Shown here: piece after piece, positions 11,787-21,735 of the stretch | Numbering within the stretch: the stretch's first letter is position 1 | Layout: the number at the start of each line of letters is the position of its first letter | NCBI GenBank assembly: GCA_028752905.1 | Contig: JAQNBH010000007.1 | Coordinates: 11,226,419-11,290,418, forward strand | DNA from: Cladorhizidae sp. MBARI D1340-BT2 | Lineage: Eukaryota; Porifera; Demospongiae; Poecilosclerida; Cladorhizidae | Length of the DNA stretch: 64,000 nt | Direction: 5' to 3' | Program-made: the position numbers and the translations under genes | Notes under the pieces: generated by a model | Databases searched by the model: none | Told to the model about the DNA's origin: nothing | The model's input: the letters and a program-made list of their open reading frames with translations, nothing else

Positions 11787-12052
11787 TTAAGGCTGGTTCA
11801 CAACAAGACGCTGGCTGAGCATTGGATTGTGTGTAGTCAATTAACCTTTAACTCTCTAATCGCGCTCAACAAAGACGGACATTGATTTGTCCGACGCTAT
11901 GTTTCAGACGCTGGATTATAATCTAGCATTTGAAATGCAGCGTCGGACCAATCAGAACATCGCATGTCCGCGGCGGCTCGGGTCAAATGTCAATTGACAA
12001 CTCGCAACATAATTAAATGCTCAGCCAATGCCGTGTTGTGAACAAGCCTTTA
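11787..12052. mobile_element. PIF/Harbinger-type MITE, 260 bp with TTA target duplication
   Basis: The inner element spans 11790-12049. It starts AGGCTGGTTCACAACAAGAC, and the end reads, in reverse complement, AGGCTTGTTCACAACACGGC. The similarity of the ends continues to GGCTGAGCATT, giving inverted repeats of about 35 bases with some mismatches. TTA directly flanks both ends (11787-11789 and 12050-12052). A three-base TTA/TWA duplication is the hallmark of Harbinger-type transposition. The insertion splits the flanking 45-bp minisatellite, with an array unit on the left and an array-like TTAGTCTGCATATTATGAGG on the right. There is no coding capacity. Confidence 0.85.
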
Positions 12053-12324
12053 GTCTGCATATTATGAGGGCATGTATTAATATAGTGTCAATTTTATATC
12101 GTGCAATTGACATGATTTAGAGAGTTAGCATTTCTTCCTTGTTCGGAAGAATTTGATGGATGTAGAGTGTGTGAAAATATTAACAATGATGCTACAGTGC
12201 GTGTTAATATTTGAAAAACCGACTTGGAAGAGTGTATGCGTGTATGTGTGTGTGTGCGTGCATGCATGCATGCAGCGATGGGAGGAGATGGTTACTTTCT
12301 CTAGCATTGTGTCATAATGAGGTT

Positions 12325-12800
12325 AGGATCAGGTTAATGACTAGGGTTTGGATCAGGGCAATGGCTAGAGCCAAGGCAATGGCTAGGGTTTGAGCCAGGG
12401 TAATGGCTATGGTTTGTGCCAGGGCAATGGCTAGTTTGAGGCCAGGGCATTGGCTAGAATGAGGGCCAGGGCAATGGCTAGAATGAGGGCCAGGGTAATG
12501 GTTAGGGTTTGGGCCAGGGCAATGGCTAGGGTCAGGGCAATGGCTTGGGTCAGGGCCAGGAGGAGTGGTTAGGATTAGAGCCATGGCAATGGGTATAGTT
12601 ACGGCCATGGCTAGCATTAGGACATGTCAGTAGCAGGATTAGGGCCGGGGTAGTAGCTAGGGTTAGGGCCAGGGCAGTGCCAGAAGTAGCTAGGGTAAGG
12701 GCCAGGGCAGTAGCTAGGGTTAGTGCCAGGGCACCTAGGGCTAGTCCCAGGGCAGTAGCTAAGGTTAGTGCCAGGGCAGTGCTGAGTGGCTAGGGTTCGT
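12325..12800. repeat. Degenerate G-rich minisatellite of about 22-24 bp
   Basis: About twenty units are built on GCCAGGGCAATGGCTAGGGT, with GCTAGGGTTAGGGCCAGGGC variants in the second half. GGGTTAGGG is reminiscent of metazoan telomere repeat but never forms a regular TTAGGG array. G-runs lie on the plus strand. Confidence 0.8.
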
Positions 12801-13390
12801 GCAATGGATAACAATATGATCTCATGATGTGAGTTTTTTCTTATTTCTTCTTCTTTGGGAGTGCAATTGGGAGGAGGAAGAGAGGGAAATAGAGTGAAGG
12901 ATAATACTTTGTTACAGTGGTGTACTCTAACTAGAGTGCAAGAGGGAGACGAACTCACAAGGAGACTTGATGCATGGGAAGGTTAACTGGCAAATGCTGG
13001 AGAAACTGGCCAAGAAAAATTATCAAATGGTCATATGCACATGTGTGAATGGCATACATATTGTTTTCATTCTATTGGTGCACATGATTTTAAGTGGTAA
13101 AAGGGTTGTATACCGGAGTGTATCGTTATTCATTATTTTAAATGGTAAAGGGTCATCAAACTAATACGATTAAAAACACTTTGATACGTTGTTGTCATTG
13201 CTGTTGTTTCTGTATAGTATAGGTGTCGAGCAGTCGGTTAACTATACCTATATAGATATATTGAGGGGTTCTAAATCCATCTCCTAAGCTCTACACATGT
13301 CAGCATATGCCATACTTTGCTGTTTGCTATTGGAATCAGCCCCAACTAGGGGACCGGCTACAGCCTCCTTATATATACATGTACATTGAC
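12801..13390. other. No gene seen
   Basis: The sequence is unremarkable. One short segment, AATGGTAAAGGGTCATCAAA (about 13140-13160), recurs near 16395-16415, which suggests a dispersed repeat. Confidence 0.4.
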
Positions 13391-13391
13391 T

Positions 13392-13475
13392 TTCTCGACA
13401 ATTGACCTATATTTACTACTCGACATTTTGTCTAGATGCTCTAGTCTTCGCCAGGAATAACGAGGAGAGACTCCA
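13392..13475 (-). mobile_element. Degenerate Penelope-like terminal segment
   Basis: The minus strand reads CCTGGCGAAGACTAGAGCAT and then CTAGACAAAATGTC. This aligns with the motif of 7140-7235 and 14045-14170. The hammerhead-like boxes are changed (CTGGCGA for CTGATGA, CAAA for GAAA). Confidence 0.45.
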
Positions 13476-13639
13476 CAAACCAAATGGCAAAGAATCCTAT
13501 TCTCACTGTCAGTGAGTGAACTGAGCACTTATTCTGCTTTATAATACAGCACATGAGCCAGCTGGACTGATTTGTCTTCCTGATGATCCTTACCTGCACA
13601 TTTTCTATATTTGAGAAAATAGTCATGGACATGCATTGC

Positions 13640-14005
13640 AAAATGGACCGATTGCATACAAGTGTGGGGAGGGTGAAGCAAGAACCACACTCACATGTGA
13701 TGCATGTGACCACACTTGGTGCACATGCGGTGCATGTGACAGTATGCGGCTACATCCTGGTGCCCATGTGATGCATGTGACATTATGTGGCCACACCATT
13801 GTTGCACATCTGATGCATGTGACAAGATGTGACCATACCCTGACACACATGTGATGCATTTGACAGGATGTTGCAAGAACCTCACCCTGGCATATGTGAT
13901 GCATGTGACAGGAAGCAACCACACCCTGGTACACATGTGATGCATTTGACAGGATGTGAACACACCCTGATGCACATGTAATACATGTGACAGGATGTGG
14001 CAGCA
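13640..14005. repeat. 36-40 bp minisatellite, about nine units
   Basis: Units carry CACATGTGATGCATGTGACA and then a variable GGATGTGACCACACCCTG segment. The long open frames on the minus strand with repeated SHASHV-like peptides are products of the array. It lies between two Penelope terminal motifs. Confidence 0.85.
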
Positions 14006-14044
14006 ATGAAGGGAGAGTAGGGAAGAAAAAATAAATGAAACAAA

Positions 14045-14170
14045 GAAGAAATGGAAATACTTCCAATGACCTTCTCAATAATCAACTTTTGAAATTTACT
14101 CCCTTGATGTTTCGACTAGCTGCTCTGCCTTTATAAGATATTAAAACTCCTGTGAGCTTGTTATATACCT
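14045..14170 (-). mobile_element. Penelope-like terminal segment with hammerhead-like core
   Basis: The minus strand reads AAGGCAGAGCAGCTAGTCGA followed by AACATCAAGGGAG, then TTGATTATTGAGAAGGTCAT. The same last part occurs at 49080-49110. The order stem-loop, GAAAC, ATC and GGGAGT fits a hammerhead with a very short stem III. The expected CTGATGA box is mutated to CTTATAA. It lies just 3' of the Penelope coding relic at 14340-15262, on the same strand. Confidence 0.55.
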
Positions 14171-14339
14171 ATTCTCCATGTGATACTGGCCAGTGCATCT
14201 AGTGGAAACATCTGAGAGAGAGTAAATTTCAAATCATTGGAATTTCATTATGTCAACTGAGAGTTTGTTGTACTGCACCAATTAAATAAATGATGTTCGT
14301 GGCTTCAAGTTTGGCTCTTGAGATGGCCACCTAGCTGTA

Positions 14340-15262
14340 GCAGCAAGGAAAGTCCATTCCACAATCTCGATTGTACCGCTCACATCTTTGTGCTAAGATG
14401 CCTCCTTCCATAGCAGTTCCTTCTTACCTCTAGCATGGTCTAAGATGGTGGCTTCAAGAGAGGATGTCCATTGTCTCATGCATGTTCAGCAATTGAAGAA
14501 CTTCTCTTTAGCACACTTTTTAGACATCTTAGTGTTTGGTCTCCAGTCTCCTGTTGGTATCCCCTGTGTATACTTTCCACAACTGCAAGGGATGCGGTAC
14601 AGAATGCACGAATGCATAAACTCATCCTTCACTCTACTGATTGTGCCCTCAGAGTCCTTCCCAATCTGAAAACTACTCTGATGTTAAACTTCCTGCAGAC
14701 CCTCCTGACACCTTCAATCTTCCCAGCTACATAAAGATCACTACAATACGGGTCTTATTCTGACACTACCAACCTCCTGTATCAGTGTACTTGTCTTCCT
14801 TTCTGCATTTAGATGTGCCTGGAAAGGATGAAGGCTTGTTGGACCACTCCCAAAGAATTGATATTCTTCCTCCCATATGTCCTCCTTCTCTCTATCACTA
14901 CTTTTCTGTCTCTAATACATACAAGCTCTCCACCACTTCTCTTCTGACATGGATAGGATGATGTGTTCTATAATCAAGGTACGTAACAGGCTCTGTGTGG
15001 GATTTCTGTAAACTGTTGCATTTAGCCTTCCCATCTTTTTTCCATGTAGCAAGCAATCCAGAAAGGGCAACGACCCGTCCAGTATACCCCATAGGGCTCG
15101 GGCTAGGGCCAGGGCTAGTGCTAGGTCTAGGGCTAGGGCTGGGCAGGTACACTTGATGGATGACCTCATGTTCACCAGATTGTCCAACAACACTTGCAAA
15201 CAATAGGTCCACTCATAGAAACTTGAGCACCAGAAGACTCTGAACCTTCCATGCATGTCCAT
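14340..15262 (-). pseudogene. Penelope-like element relic: reverse transcriptase end and GIY-YIG endonuclease
   Basis: Penelope-like elements encode a reverse transcriptase fused to a GIY-YIG nuclease. Reading from 15262 downward, the block LPFLDCLLHGKKMGRLNATV (about 15065-15005) matches the RT C-terminal region that follows the catalytic domain in this family. Then come the linker and CSCGK.YTGDTNRRLETK around 14600-14530, the GIY-YIG core with its conserved Arg. A C-terminal tail with ELLW-like residues continues to about 14340. Several frames are needed, so the copy is broken, and the catalytic RT part is missing. A short insert of G-rich GGGCTA-type repeat (15090-15145 on the plus strand) interrupts the RT part. 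Homologous relics lie at 53165-54010 (-) and 17666-20085 (+). Confidence 0.75.
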
Positions 15263-15374
15263 GACATTCAGGTACTAGACTACGTTAAAAAGGCATTGGT
15301 ATCAGTGGTTGCCGATGACGCAGTCAAGCAGGCTCATATGCTGTTCTAGCATCAGAATTGGGTAAGATGGTCCT

Positions 15375-16315
15375 TCAGCTACACTGTGCCATGCAGCTAC
15401 CAGCTACTCTATGCCATGCAGCTACCAGCTACTCTATGCCATGCAGCTACCAGCTTACTCTATGCCATGCAGCTATCAGCTACTCTATGCCATGCAGCTA
15501 CCAGCTACACTTTGCCATGCAGCTACCAGCTACTCCATGCCATGCAGCTACCAGCTACACTTTCCCATGCAGCTACCAGCTACTCTATGCCATGCAGCTA
15601 CCAGCTTACTCTATGCCATGCAGCTCCAGCTACACTTTGCCATGCAGCTACCAGCTACTCTATGCCATGCAGCTACCGTACTCTATGCCATTCACCTACC
15701 AGCTACTCTATGCCATGCAGCTATCATCTACACTATGCCATGCAGCTACCAGCTACTCTATGCCATGCACCTACTAGCTACTCTATGCCTACAGCTACCA
15801 GCTACTCTATGCCTGCAGCTACCAGCTACTCTATGCCATGCAGCTACCAGCTACACTTTCCCATGCAGCTACCAGCTACTCGATGCCATGCAGCTACCAG
15901 CTTACTCTATGCCATGCAGCTCCAGCTACACTTTGCCATGCAGCTAACAGCTACTCTATGCCATGCAGCTACCAGCTACTCTATGCCATGCACCTACCAG
16001 CTACTCTATGCCATGCAGCTACCAGCTACACTATGCCATGCAGCTACCAGCTACTCTATGCCATGCACCTACCAGCTACTCTATGCCATGCAGCTAGCAG
16101 CTACTCTATGCCAGCAGCTCTATGCCATGCAGCTACCAGCTACTCTATGCCATGAAGCTACCAGCTACACTATGCCATGCAGCTACCAGCTACTCTATGC
16201 CATGTAGCTACCAGCTACACTATGCCATGCAGCTACCAGCTACTCTATGCCATGCAGCTACCAGCTACACTATGCCATGCATCTACCTGCTACTCTATGC
16301 CATGCATCTACATGA
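15375..16315. repeat. 25-bp minisatellite, roughly 37 units, open in all three plus-strand frames
   Basis: The unit is TATGCCATGCAGCTACCAGC plus TACTC or TACAC. Because 25 is not a multiple of three and the unit holds no plus-strand stop in any frame, all three frames stay open for hundreds of bases and yield a 25-residue periodic peptide (MPCSYQLLYAMQLPATLCHA...). One frame runs 273 codons. I see no promoter, splice site or flanking coding sequence that would make this a protein gene. Confidence 0.9.
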
Positions 16316-16319
16316 GTGT

Positions 16320-16782
16320 ACCATGCAGACCAAAAGCACTTAGATGACCCTTTACCACTTGAAATCTATTATCATGCAGGTCCTCTAATTAAAAGGTAAA
16401 GGGTCATCAAAACGCTACATTTGGTGAATTCTTGTTTCCAGTCTTTTCGACAGCAAATAAATTTAATTTGACACCACCACACCTGAATGGCTTGCTGTAC
16501 TAAAGTGTCATAGAGTCCTGTGGTTATTGACGTGATATTTCACAGTCGTTAGCCAATCAGAATGCTATTAGACTTTTTTCCCTGCTAGTATGGAATTCCT
16601 ATTCTGAATGAGAATTCCTATTCTGAATGAGTAGCTCGCTAACTGTATAAGAACAGTTAATTCTTTAGAATAAACTAAAGTGTTTCTTTCTCCACTCATT
16701 CCTCCATATTGTATGGTTATTAATGAGTTATGGTTTGTAGTGAAATTATGTATAAATACTGTTCATAATGTAGAAGAAGGCT
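16320..16782. other. No gene seen
   Basis: This is short unique-looking AT-rich sequence with a direct repeat of GAATTCCTATTCTGAATGAG near 16592-16630. No coding signal is visible. Confidence 0.4.
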
Positions 16783-16865
16783 AGAGGGCTAGGGTGTGTG
16801 GCTAGGGGCAGGGCTAGGGCTAGATCTAGGGGGTAGGGCTAGAGCTGGGGCTGGGGCTTGGGCGA
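16783..16865 (+). repeat. GGGCTA-type G-rich block
   Basis: Runs of GGGCTAGGG occur here. Bases 16811-16841 are identical to 33181-33211 over 31 bases, which makes this a dispersed repeat. Related blocks lie at 12325-12800, 15090-15145 and, on the other strand, 43870-44395. Confidence 0.7.
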
Positions 16866-16979
16866 GGCCGAGACCACACCTTTCGCCTACACTGCTCCCA
16901 ACTCCGTGAAACCAGGGAGGAGTCACAGAGGATCCCCTTAAGGGATACAGCTTGGGCAGTGACACTGCTGACATATTTG

Positions 16980-17055
16980 GAAAAAATCCAGTCGGACTCG
17001 AACCCACAACCTCTGACTTACATGGTCAGTGCTCTAACCATTGAGCCACTGGGAC
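16980..17055 (-). repeat. tRNA-like sequence, probably a tRNA-derived SINE head
   Basis: On the minus strand from 17055 there is a perfect A box (TGGCTCAATGG), a D stem GCTC/GAGC, and a perfect five-base-pair anticodon stem CTGAC/GTCAG. The loop is CATGTAA, and then comes a perfect B box (GGTTCGAGTCC). A run of six T follows, as a Pol III stop would. The acceptor stem barely pairs and base 33 of the loop is A instead of T, so this is unlikely to be a working tRNA (it would read TGT, Thr). A SINE body may follow towards 16865, with GTCTCGGCC-like sequence. Confidence 0.65.
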
Positions 17056-17499
17056 TGTCTGGTTAGAGCTAGGTGCAGAAACAAGTCTTATGTCTGAGGG
17101 GCTTGTGAGCGCGACTTCCTTCCCCAGCAGCCACAATCAGCTTGCTGGCAACAAGGACAGCCTACTCCGACGCCAGGTCTTATCTACAGCCTTCCTGCTG
17201 TAGATCTCAACCTAGCCAAAATCAGCCTACTCTCAACTAGTAGCTGTTTCCCTCTTACGAAAAGAAGACAGGTATCACCTAAGAATGAATTTAAAGACAC
17301 CTTACAGTTAACAATACAATGGCACAAATGAGGTGTACCGTCCTTTACAACAATGCAAATAATATTAGTAATGTTAACTTAGCTGCTAGCTTAGCTCTCC
17401 CTCAAAGGCTAACTAGACTCTAATTCTGTCCCTCTCTAATATTCAATACATCACTTTTATAGTCAAAGTCATCTTTGCACATGATCTTGCACACACGAA
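17056..17499. other. No gene seen
   Basis: No recognisable protein, RNA gene or array. A CAGCCTAC/CAGCCTTC motif recurs a few times near 17160-17235. Confidence 0.4.
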
Positions 17500-17665
17500 T
17501 GTAGCTTTAATGATTCCTTAATAATTGTTCCTTGTAGTTTCAATGTAGCTTTAATGTTTCCTTAATTGTTCCTTGTAGTTTCAATGTAGCTTTAATGTTC
17601 CTTAATTGTTCCTTGTAGTTTCACATGTAGCTTTAATGTTTTCTTAATAGTTCCTTGTAGTTTAC
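17500..17665. repeat. About 41-bp minisatellite, four units
   Basis: Units contain GTAGCTTTAATGTTTCCTTA and TTGTTCCTTGTAGTTT. The array ends where the Penelope-like sequence begins. Confidence 0.8.
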
Positions 17666-20085
17666 TTGTTCCACTCAGCCTGTTGTATAGGCAGCTGTTC
17701 AGTCAGGGTTGGGATCCCTGACAGGGCTCATTTTTCATCATTGCCACCATCGGAATTTTCCCTTTCTGGCAGCCCCAGTGACTCACTCCACATCAACAGC
17801 CAACAAAACCAGAAGATTCACCAAAAAATCCAATCTCCAATCACGCAAGTCACACCGAAAATCGAATAAAGCTAAATCCATGAACACTTACATAGTCAAT
17901 CTCAGCAGCCACACACTGTCCCGCCCGCAAATTGCTGTGCTCAACAAAGGGCTCGGATTTGTCCCCAAGCACCAATCAAGAACCAAACTATGGCCCAGCG
18001 GTACTGGAACTCACCAGGAGGCTGCGGCTAGTCGACTACTTTGGTGACAGAGACACAGCCAAAGACAACAGACCGCCTCCATTCAAGCCTAAATCGACGT
18101 GGAACCCACCTCCTGGGTCTGCCGACACAGAAAACTATCTGAGAGACCTACCAGGCAAACTCAAAGGAATGGAGCGTCGACCCTACCAGCACAACCTGAA
18201 GAAATCAGAAGCAATAGCAATTGCTGAGCTCAAAAGCAACAGGGGAAATCGTCATCAAGAATGCTGACAAAGGGTCCTGCATTGTGGTCCTCGACAGAGA
18301 GAAATACATATCAGAAGGCCTGAAACATCTGGCAGATCCTCAAATCTACAGAGAAGTAGACTCAGACCCGACCATCCAACTGGCCCATTCCATCAACACC
18401 TATATCCAGACTGCTTCACCGCAAGGGCTACCTATCCGACGACATGTCCACTTACCTGACCTTCGACCAGCCACACCAAGTCAGGACACAGAAAATGTAC
18501 TTCCTCACCAAGATACACAAGCAACCTCACTCTGTCAGGCCCATAGTCAGCGGATCTGCTGGTCCCACCGAAAGACTATCCTCCCTCGTCGACCACTACA
18601 TCCAGCCCCTCGTACAGACCACGCAGAGCTACGTCAGGGACTCTGGCACAATCCTGGCCCACCTGGATGCCATGACATTCCCCGCAGACTGCATCCTCGT
18701 CACCATCGATGTGACAGCTCTGTACCTTAACATCCCACACGAGGAGGGAATCATCACCAGCATCGTAAAAAGACTCCACGATCCCAATCAGACAGAAATC
18801 AATGTTCCATTTCCACCATCAGTCACCGAGGAGATCCTGCGGATACTCGGTGACAACTACTTCGAATTTGCCGGTAAAATGTACAAACAAGTGCACGGAA
18901 CGGCAATGGGATGGGTACCAAAATGGCCCCTGCCTATGCAAACCTATTTATGGCAGACATAGAAACAGCACTCCTCCAGCAGGAACCCATCCAGCCACTC
19001 CTGTGGAAAAGATACATCAACGACATACTGGTCGTCTGGCCCGGGTCCCAAGACCAACTGGACAAATTCCTGCTCGACATCAATACTGCCCACACTTCCA
19101 TCAAATTCACTTACCAACATTCATCCAAAGAAATAACCTTCCTAGACTTCACTATCTACAAGGGCGAAATATTCTTGTCCGAAGGTATACTGGATGTCAG
19201 ACCACTTTTCAAAAACACCAATGCCTTCCAGTACCTCGAGATCAACCTTCAGGGGCATAGTGAGAGGAGAGCTCACCAGAGACCAGAAGGAGTTCACTCT
19301 GAACCAACGGATGCTTCACAGAAAATTCAGGGACAGAGGCTATCCCAACAGACTCCTGATAGAGCAAGAGAGTACCATCGACTTCGCAGCAAGACCAGCG
19401 CTGTTGCTCTCGGGTGATAGCCCATCTCAGCAACAAGACAAACCCAGAAGGTCGCCCTTCATCTCCCAGTTTAACGATACCATCCCGACATCCGAGCTCA
19501 AACTGGCTCTGGAAACACCGCAAGAAACGCTCATCTGCTTCAAGACCATCGCCCACTCACTTGTCAGGGCCAGATTGCCAGACACCAAGACCCTTCGTCA
19601 GCAGCACCCGTCTCCATCCGCCACAAACCATCATTTAAGGCAAGCTCCTCGCCCTGCGCTACTGCTCTGTGCCGCACGTGCGGCATGATGTCCAAAAAAG
19701 AAACAATCTTTTCGGGAGAAGGCAGCTACCCCCCAATACTAACTGTGGAAGCAGACGAGTTATCTATCTCCTCCAGTGTCAGCTGTGCCCCAGCAGAGGC
19801 AGATATGTCGGTCAGACAGCAAGGACAAGCTCCCCGGTGTCATGCCATATTACGCGTACTTTACCTACTGCACATGCGCAGGTATTTATTTCCGCTCCAT
19901 GCCATAATTACTCGCACTGCCATATTACTCGCACTTCATCCAATGCGCGTGCGCAAATCTTTAAAAAGCACGAATGCAACAGTGTTTTGGGGCGGGAAGG
20001 TGCCAAAGACATAAGGACATGGGACCCTAGGTGTTTCCTCTTCTCCCACCACTTGAACACATTTTCCATTACAATTACAATTTGA
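17666..20085 (+). pseudogene. Long Penelope-like element: reverse transcriptase and GIY-YIG endonuclease, many frameshifts
   Basis: This is the most complete Penelope-like copy here. Reading in order: VLNKGLGFVP (about 17937-17966), typical of the N-terminal part; IKNADKGSCIVVLDRE (18240-18290); RPIVSG (18538-18555); and motif A DVTALYLNIP (18708-18737). Then come QVHGTAMG (18889-18912), TKMAPAYANLFM after a frame change, and the motif C position, which reads YINDIL (19014-19031) where the family normally has YIDD. IKFTYQHSSKEITFLDF follows (19100-19152). The nuclease core VIYLLQCQLCPSRGRYVGQT is at about 19757-19816. Frames change near 17995, 18230, 18430, 18910, 19250 and 19640. The nuclease is interrupted after about 19830 by a short repeat, and the open frame then runs to 20085. 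Because of the frameshifts and the D-to-N change at the catalytic pair the copy is inactive. Confidence 0.85.
19835..19960 (+). repeat. Short dispersed repeat with CATGCCATATTACTCGCAC
   Basis: GGTGTCATGCCATATTACGC, then GCCATATTACTCGCACTTCA and ATGCGCGTGCGCA, recur in reverse complement at 30600-30760. Here the repeat interrupts the GIY-YIG region of the Penelope-like relic. Confidence 0.65.
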
Positions 20086-20089
20086 GCTA

Positions 20090-21096
20090 CCATACCCAAC
20101 ACCTCATCCTTCACCCCTGCTCACCTACCCAACATTAGACCAGACCTACTCTCCATCATTTCTCCATACCACCCACTCCTCAGACCCTTCAATGCTCTTG
20201 ACCATATCCAATAATCTTCCTCTATCACCAGCAAACTCCCAACAGTACAACAAGAAGTGCACAATCTTTCACAACACCTCTTCCATAATTATCAGAATAA
20301 GGCATGAAATTTGCAGTTGAATATCAGTAAAAATTCCCACAGAACTCATTAGCAGGAGTAGGAGAAACACAATGATCAATTATTGCCATGGAAATTGGAG
20401 CCCTTGGTCACTCACTCCATAAGACCCTGTCTGGGTTTTGGAATCCAGCTCTTAGCATAAAATTATGGTGATTTTGGGCAAGTGGCAATGGTATGCTCCT
20501 GTGTGATGTCCAGAGCTAAAGATGAGCCGAGTATATAATATAGTCAGCTCTGCCCATCAATTCTCTCTCCATATTAATACTTATCAGTCACTATATATAA
20601 TTTATATATTTTTATTACTATATATCCTAATTAACTTCTGTTGCCTTTGCAAGCTCTGTTGGACTATAATGTTCTCATGTGTCTCTAGTGTGCTCACAAA
20701 CCAGACATGTTCTCATGTGTCTCTAGTGTGCTCACAATGTCCCAAGTAGGGTGGGTACTGGGTACCCATGCTGACCCAGGACCTTCGTTTATTTCCGTTT
20801 CATCTGCTTGTTAGATATTTTAATTTCACTTGGAATTATTTTTCTCTTCTCTTTCTAATACCAACTGTGAATTATTCTTAATATATTTTAGTTAGCTATA
20901 TGGCATGCTATCGCACCTGTCACATTACTCAAGTATTGTGGTATAATTATAGGAAAACCCATTCTATGAATTCTCATTGACAACTAACCATGAATTTCAT
21001 AACTTGCCAAATAACTCACAATAAATTATATCACAATTCAAGAGATGCACTACATTATATACTTGTTGACAAGCTGATAGAGTACTCTTTAATATT
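20090..21096. other. No intact gene; two small repeats
   Basis: GCCATGGAAATTGGAGC at about 20387-20403 resembles segments at 52070-52100 and 52210-52245 (minus strand). A 41-base unit with TGTTCTCATGTGTCTCTAGT is present twice at about 20668-20738. No protein can be assigned. Confidence 0.4.
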
Positions 21097-21551
21097 TTAC
21101 AGGCTTCTCTCTTTGCATTGCTGGCAATTCCATTCTTCTTGTAAGTTTGCAATGGCTGATGAAGGAATGTTAGCACAAGATTGATGGAACCATTCCTTAC
21201 ATGAACAGCACTGTGCAACCGTAAGGGCAGAGTCATGGGGCTGCCTACATATGCAGATAAGTCGTATTCTTTCGTCCAACCTCTTGTACGTCACAGTCCA
21301 TCTAAGACCTTTCAATGGGAAAGGTAATAAGATTCGTTCCTGGAAGGACATTGCTAGATGGTGTCGCATCTTGCTCTGGTCAAAGGTGATGAGTGATGGG
21401 TTAATCCCACCGCATAGAGCTGTTGCAATTGAAATTGCAAATAAGCCACAATCATTGCCCCCAGCCTGTCTCTGTATTTTTGGTTTCTGAATGATAAGGT
21501 AAGTTCCAGCGTAATGCTCCATCCAGGCAAGGCCTTTCAACGTATCCAATT
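21097..21551 (-). CDS. Ginger gene, last exon: protease Cys half and PHD finger
   Basis: The exon begins after a CAG acceptor (complement of 21552-21554) and ends at the stop at 21097. QRQAGGNDCGLFAI (about 21470-21429) is the Q...DCGxF block of Ulp1-like C48 cysteine proteases, holding the catalytic Gln/Cys. Further on CICRQPHDSA, CCSCKEWFHQSC and WNCQQC (about 21260-21110) give the Cys/His spacing of a C4HC3 PHD finger. A PHD finger binds histone tails in known proteins, so it may help chromatin targeting of the transposase; that is inference. The frame is intact in this exon. Confidence 0.75.
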
Positions 21552-21735
21552 CTGCATCAATGATAAGAACAGATATATTAAAGCATTAGGCGCAAGTATT
21601 AAGGTGTAATATCAAATATTACTGTACATAGTCCTCAATTCCATTCACCCAACTTGAAGAAAACATGTCAAACAAATAATAACAAATAAAAATCACTGGG
21701 TTTTAGCTGACATAGAGTTTAAACACAATGACTTA

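Noticed and set aside
12325..12800. Internal or true telomere
   Set aside because: GGGTTAGGG occurs only within a degenerate longer unit; no regular TTAGGG array exists.
15386..16207. 273-codon open frame with MPCSYQLLYAM periodicity as a repeat protein gene
   Set aside because: All three frames are equally open because of the 25-bp unit, and there is no sign of selection on one frame or of gene structure.
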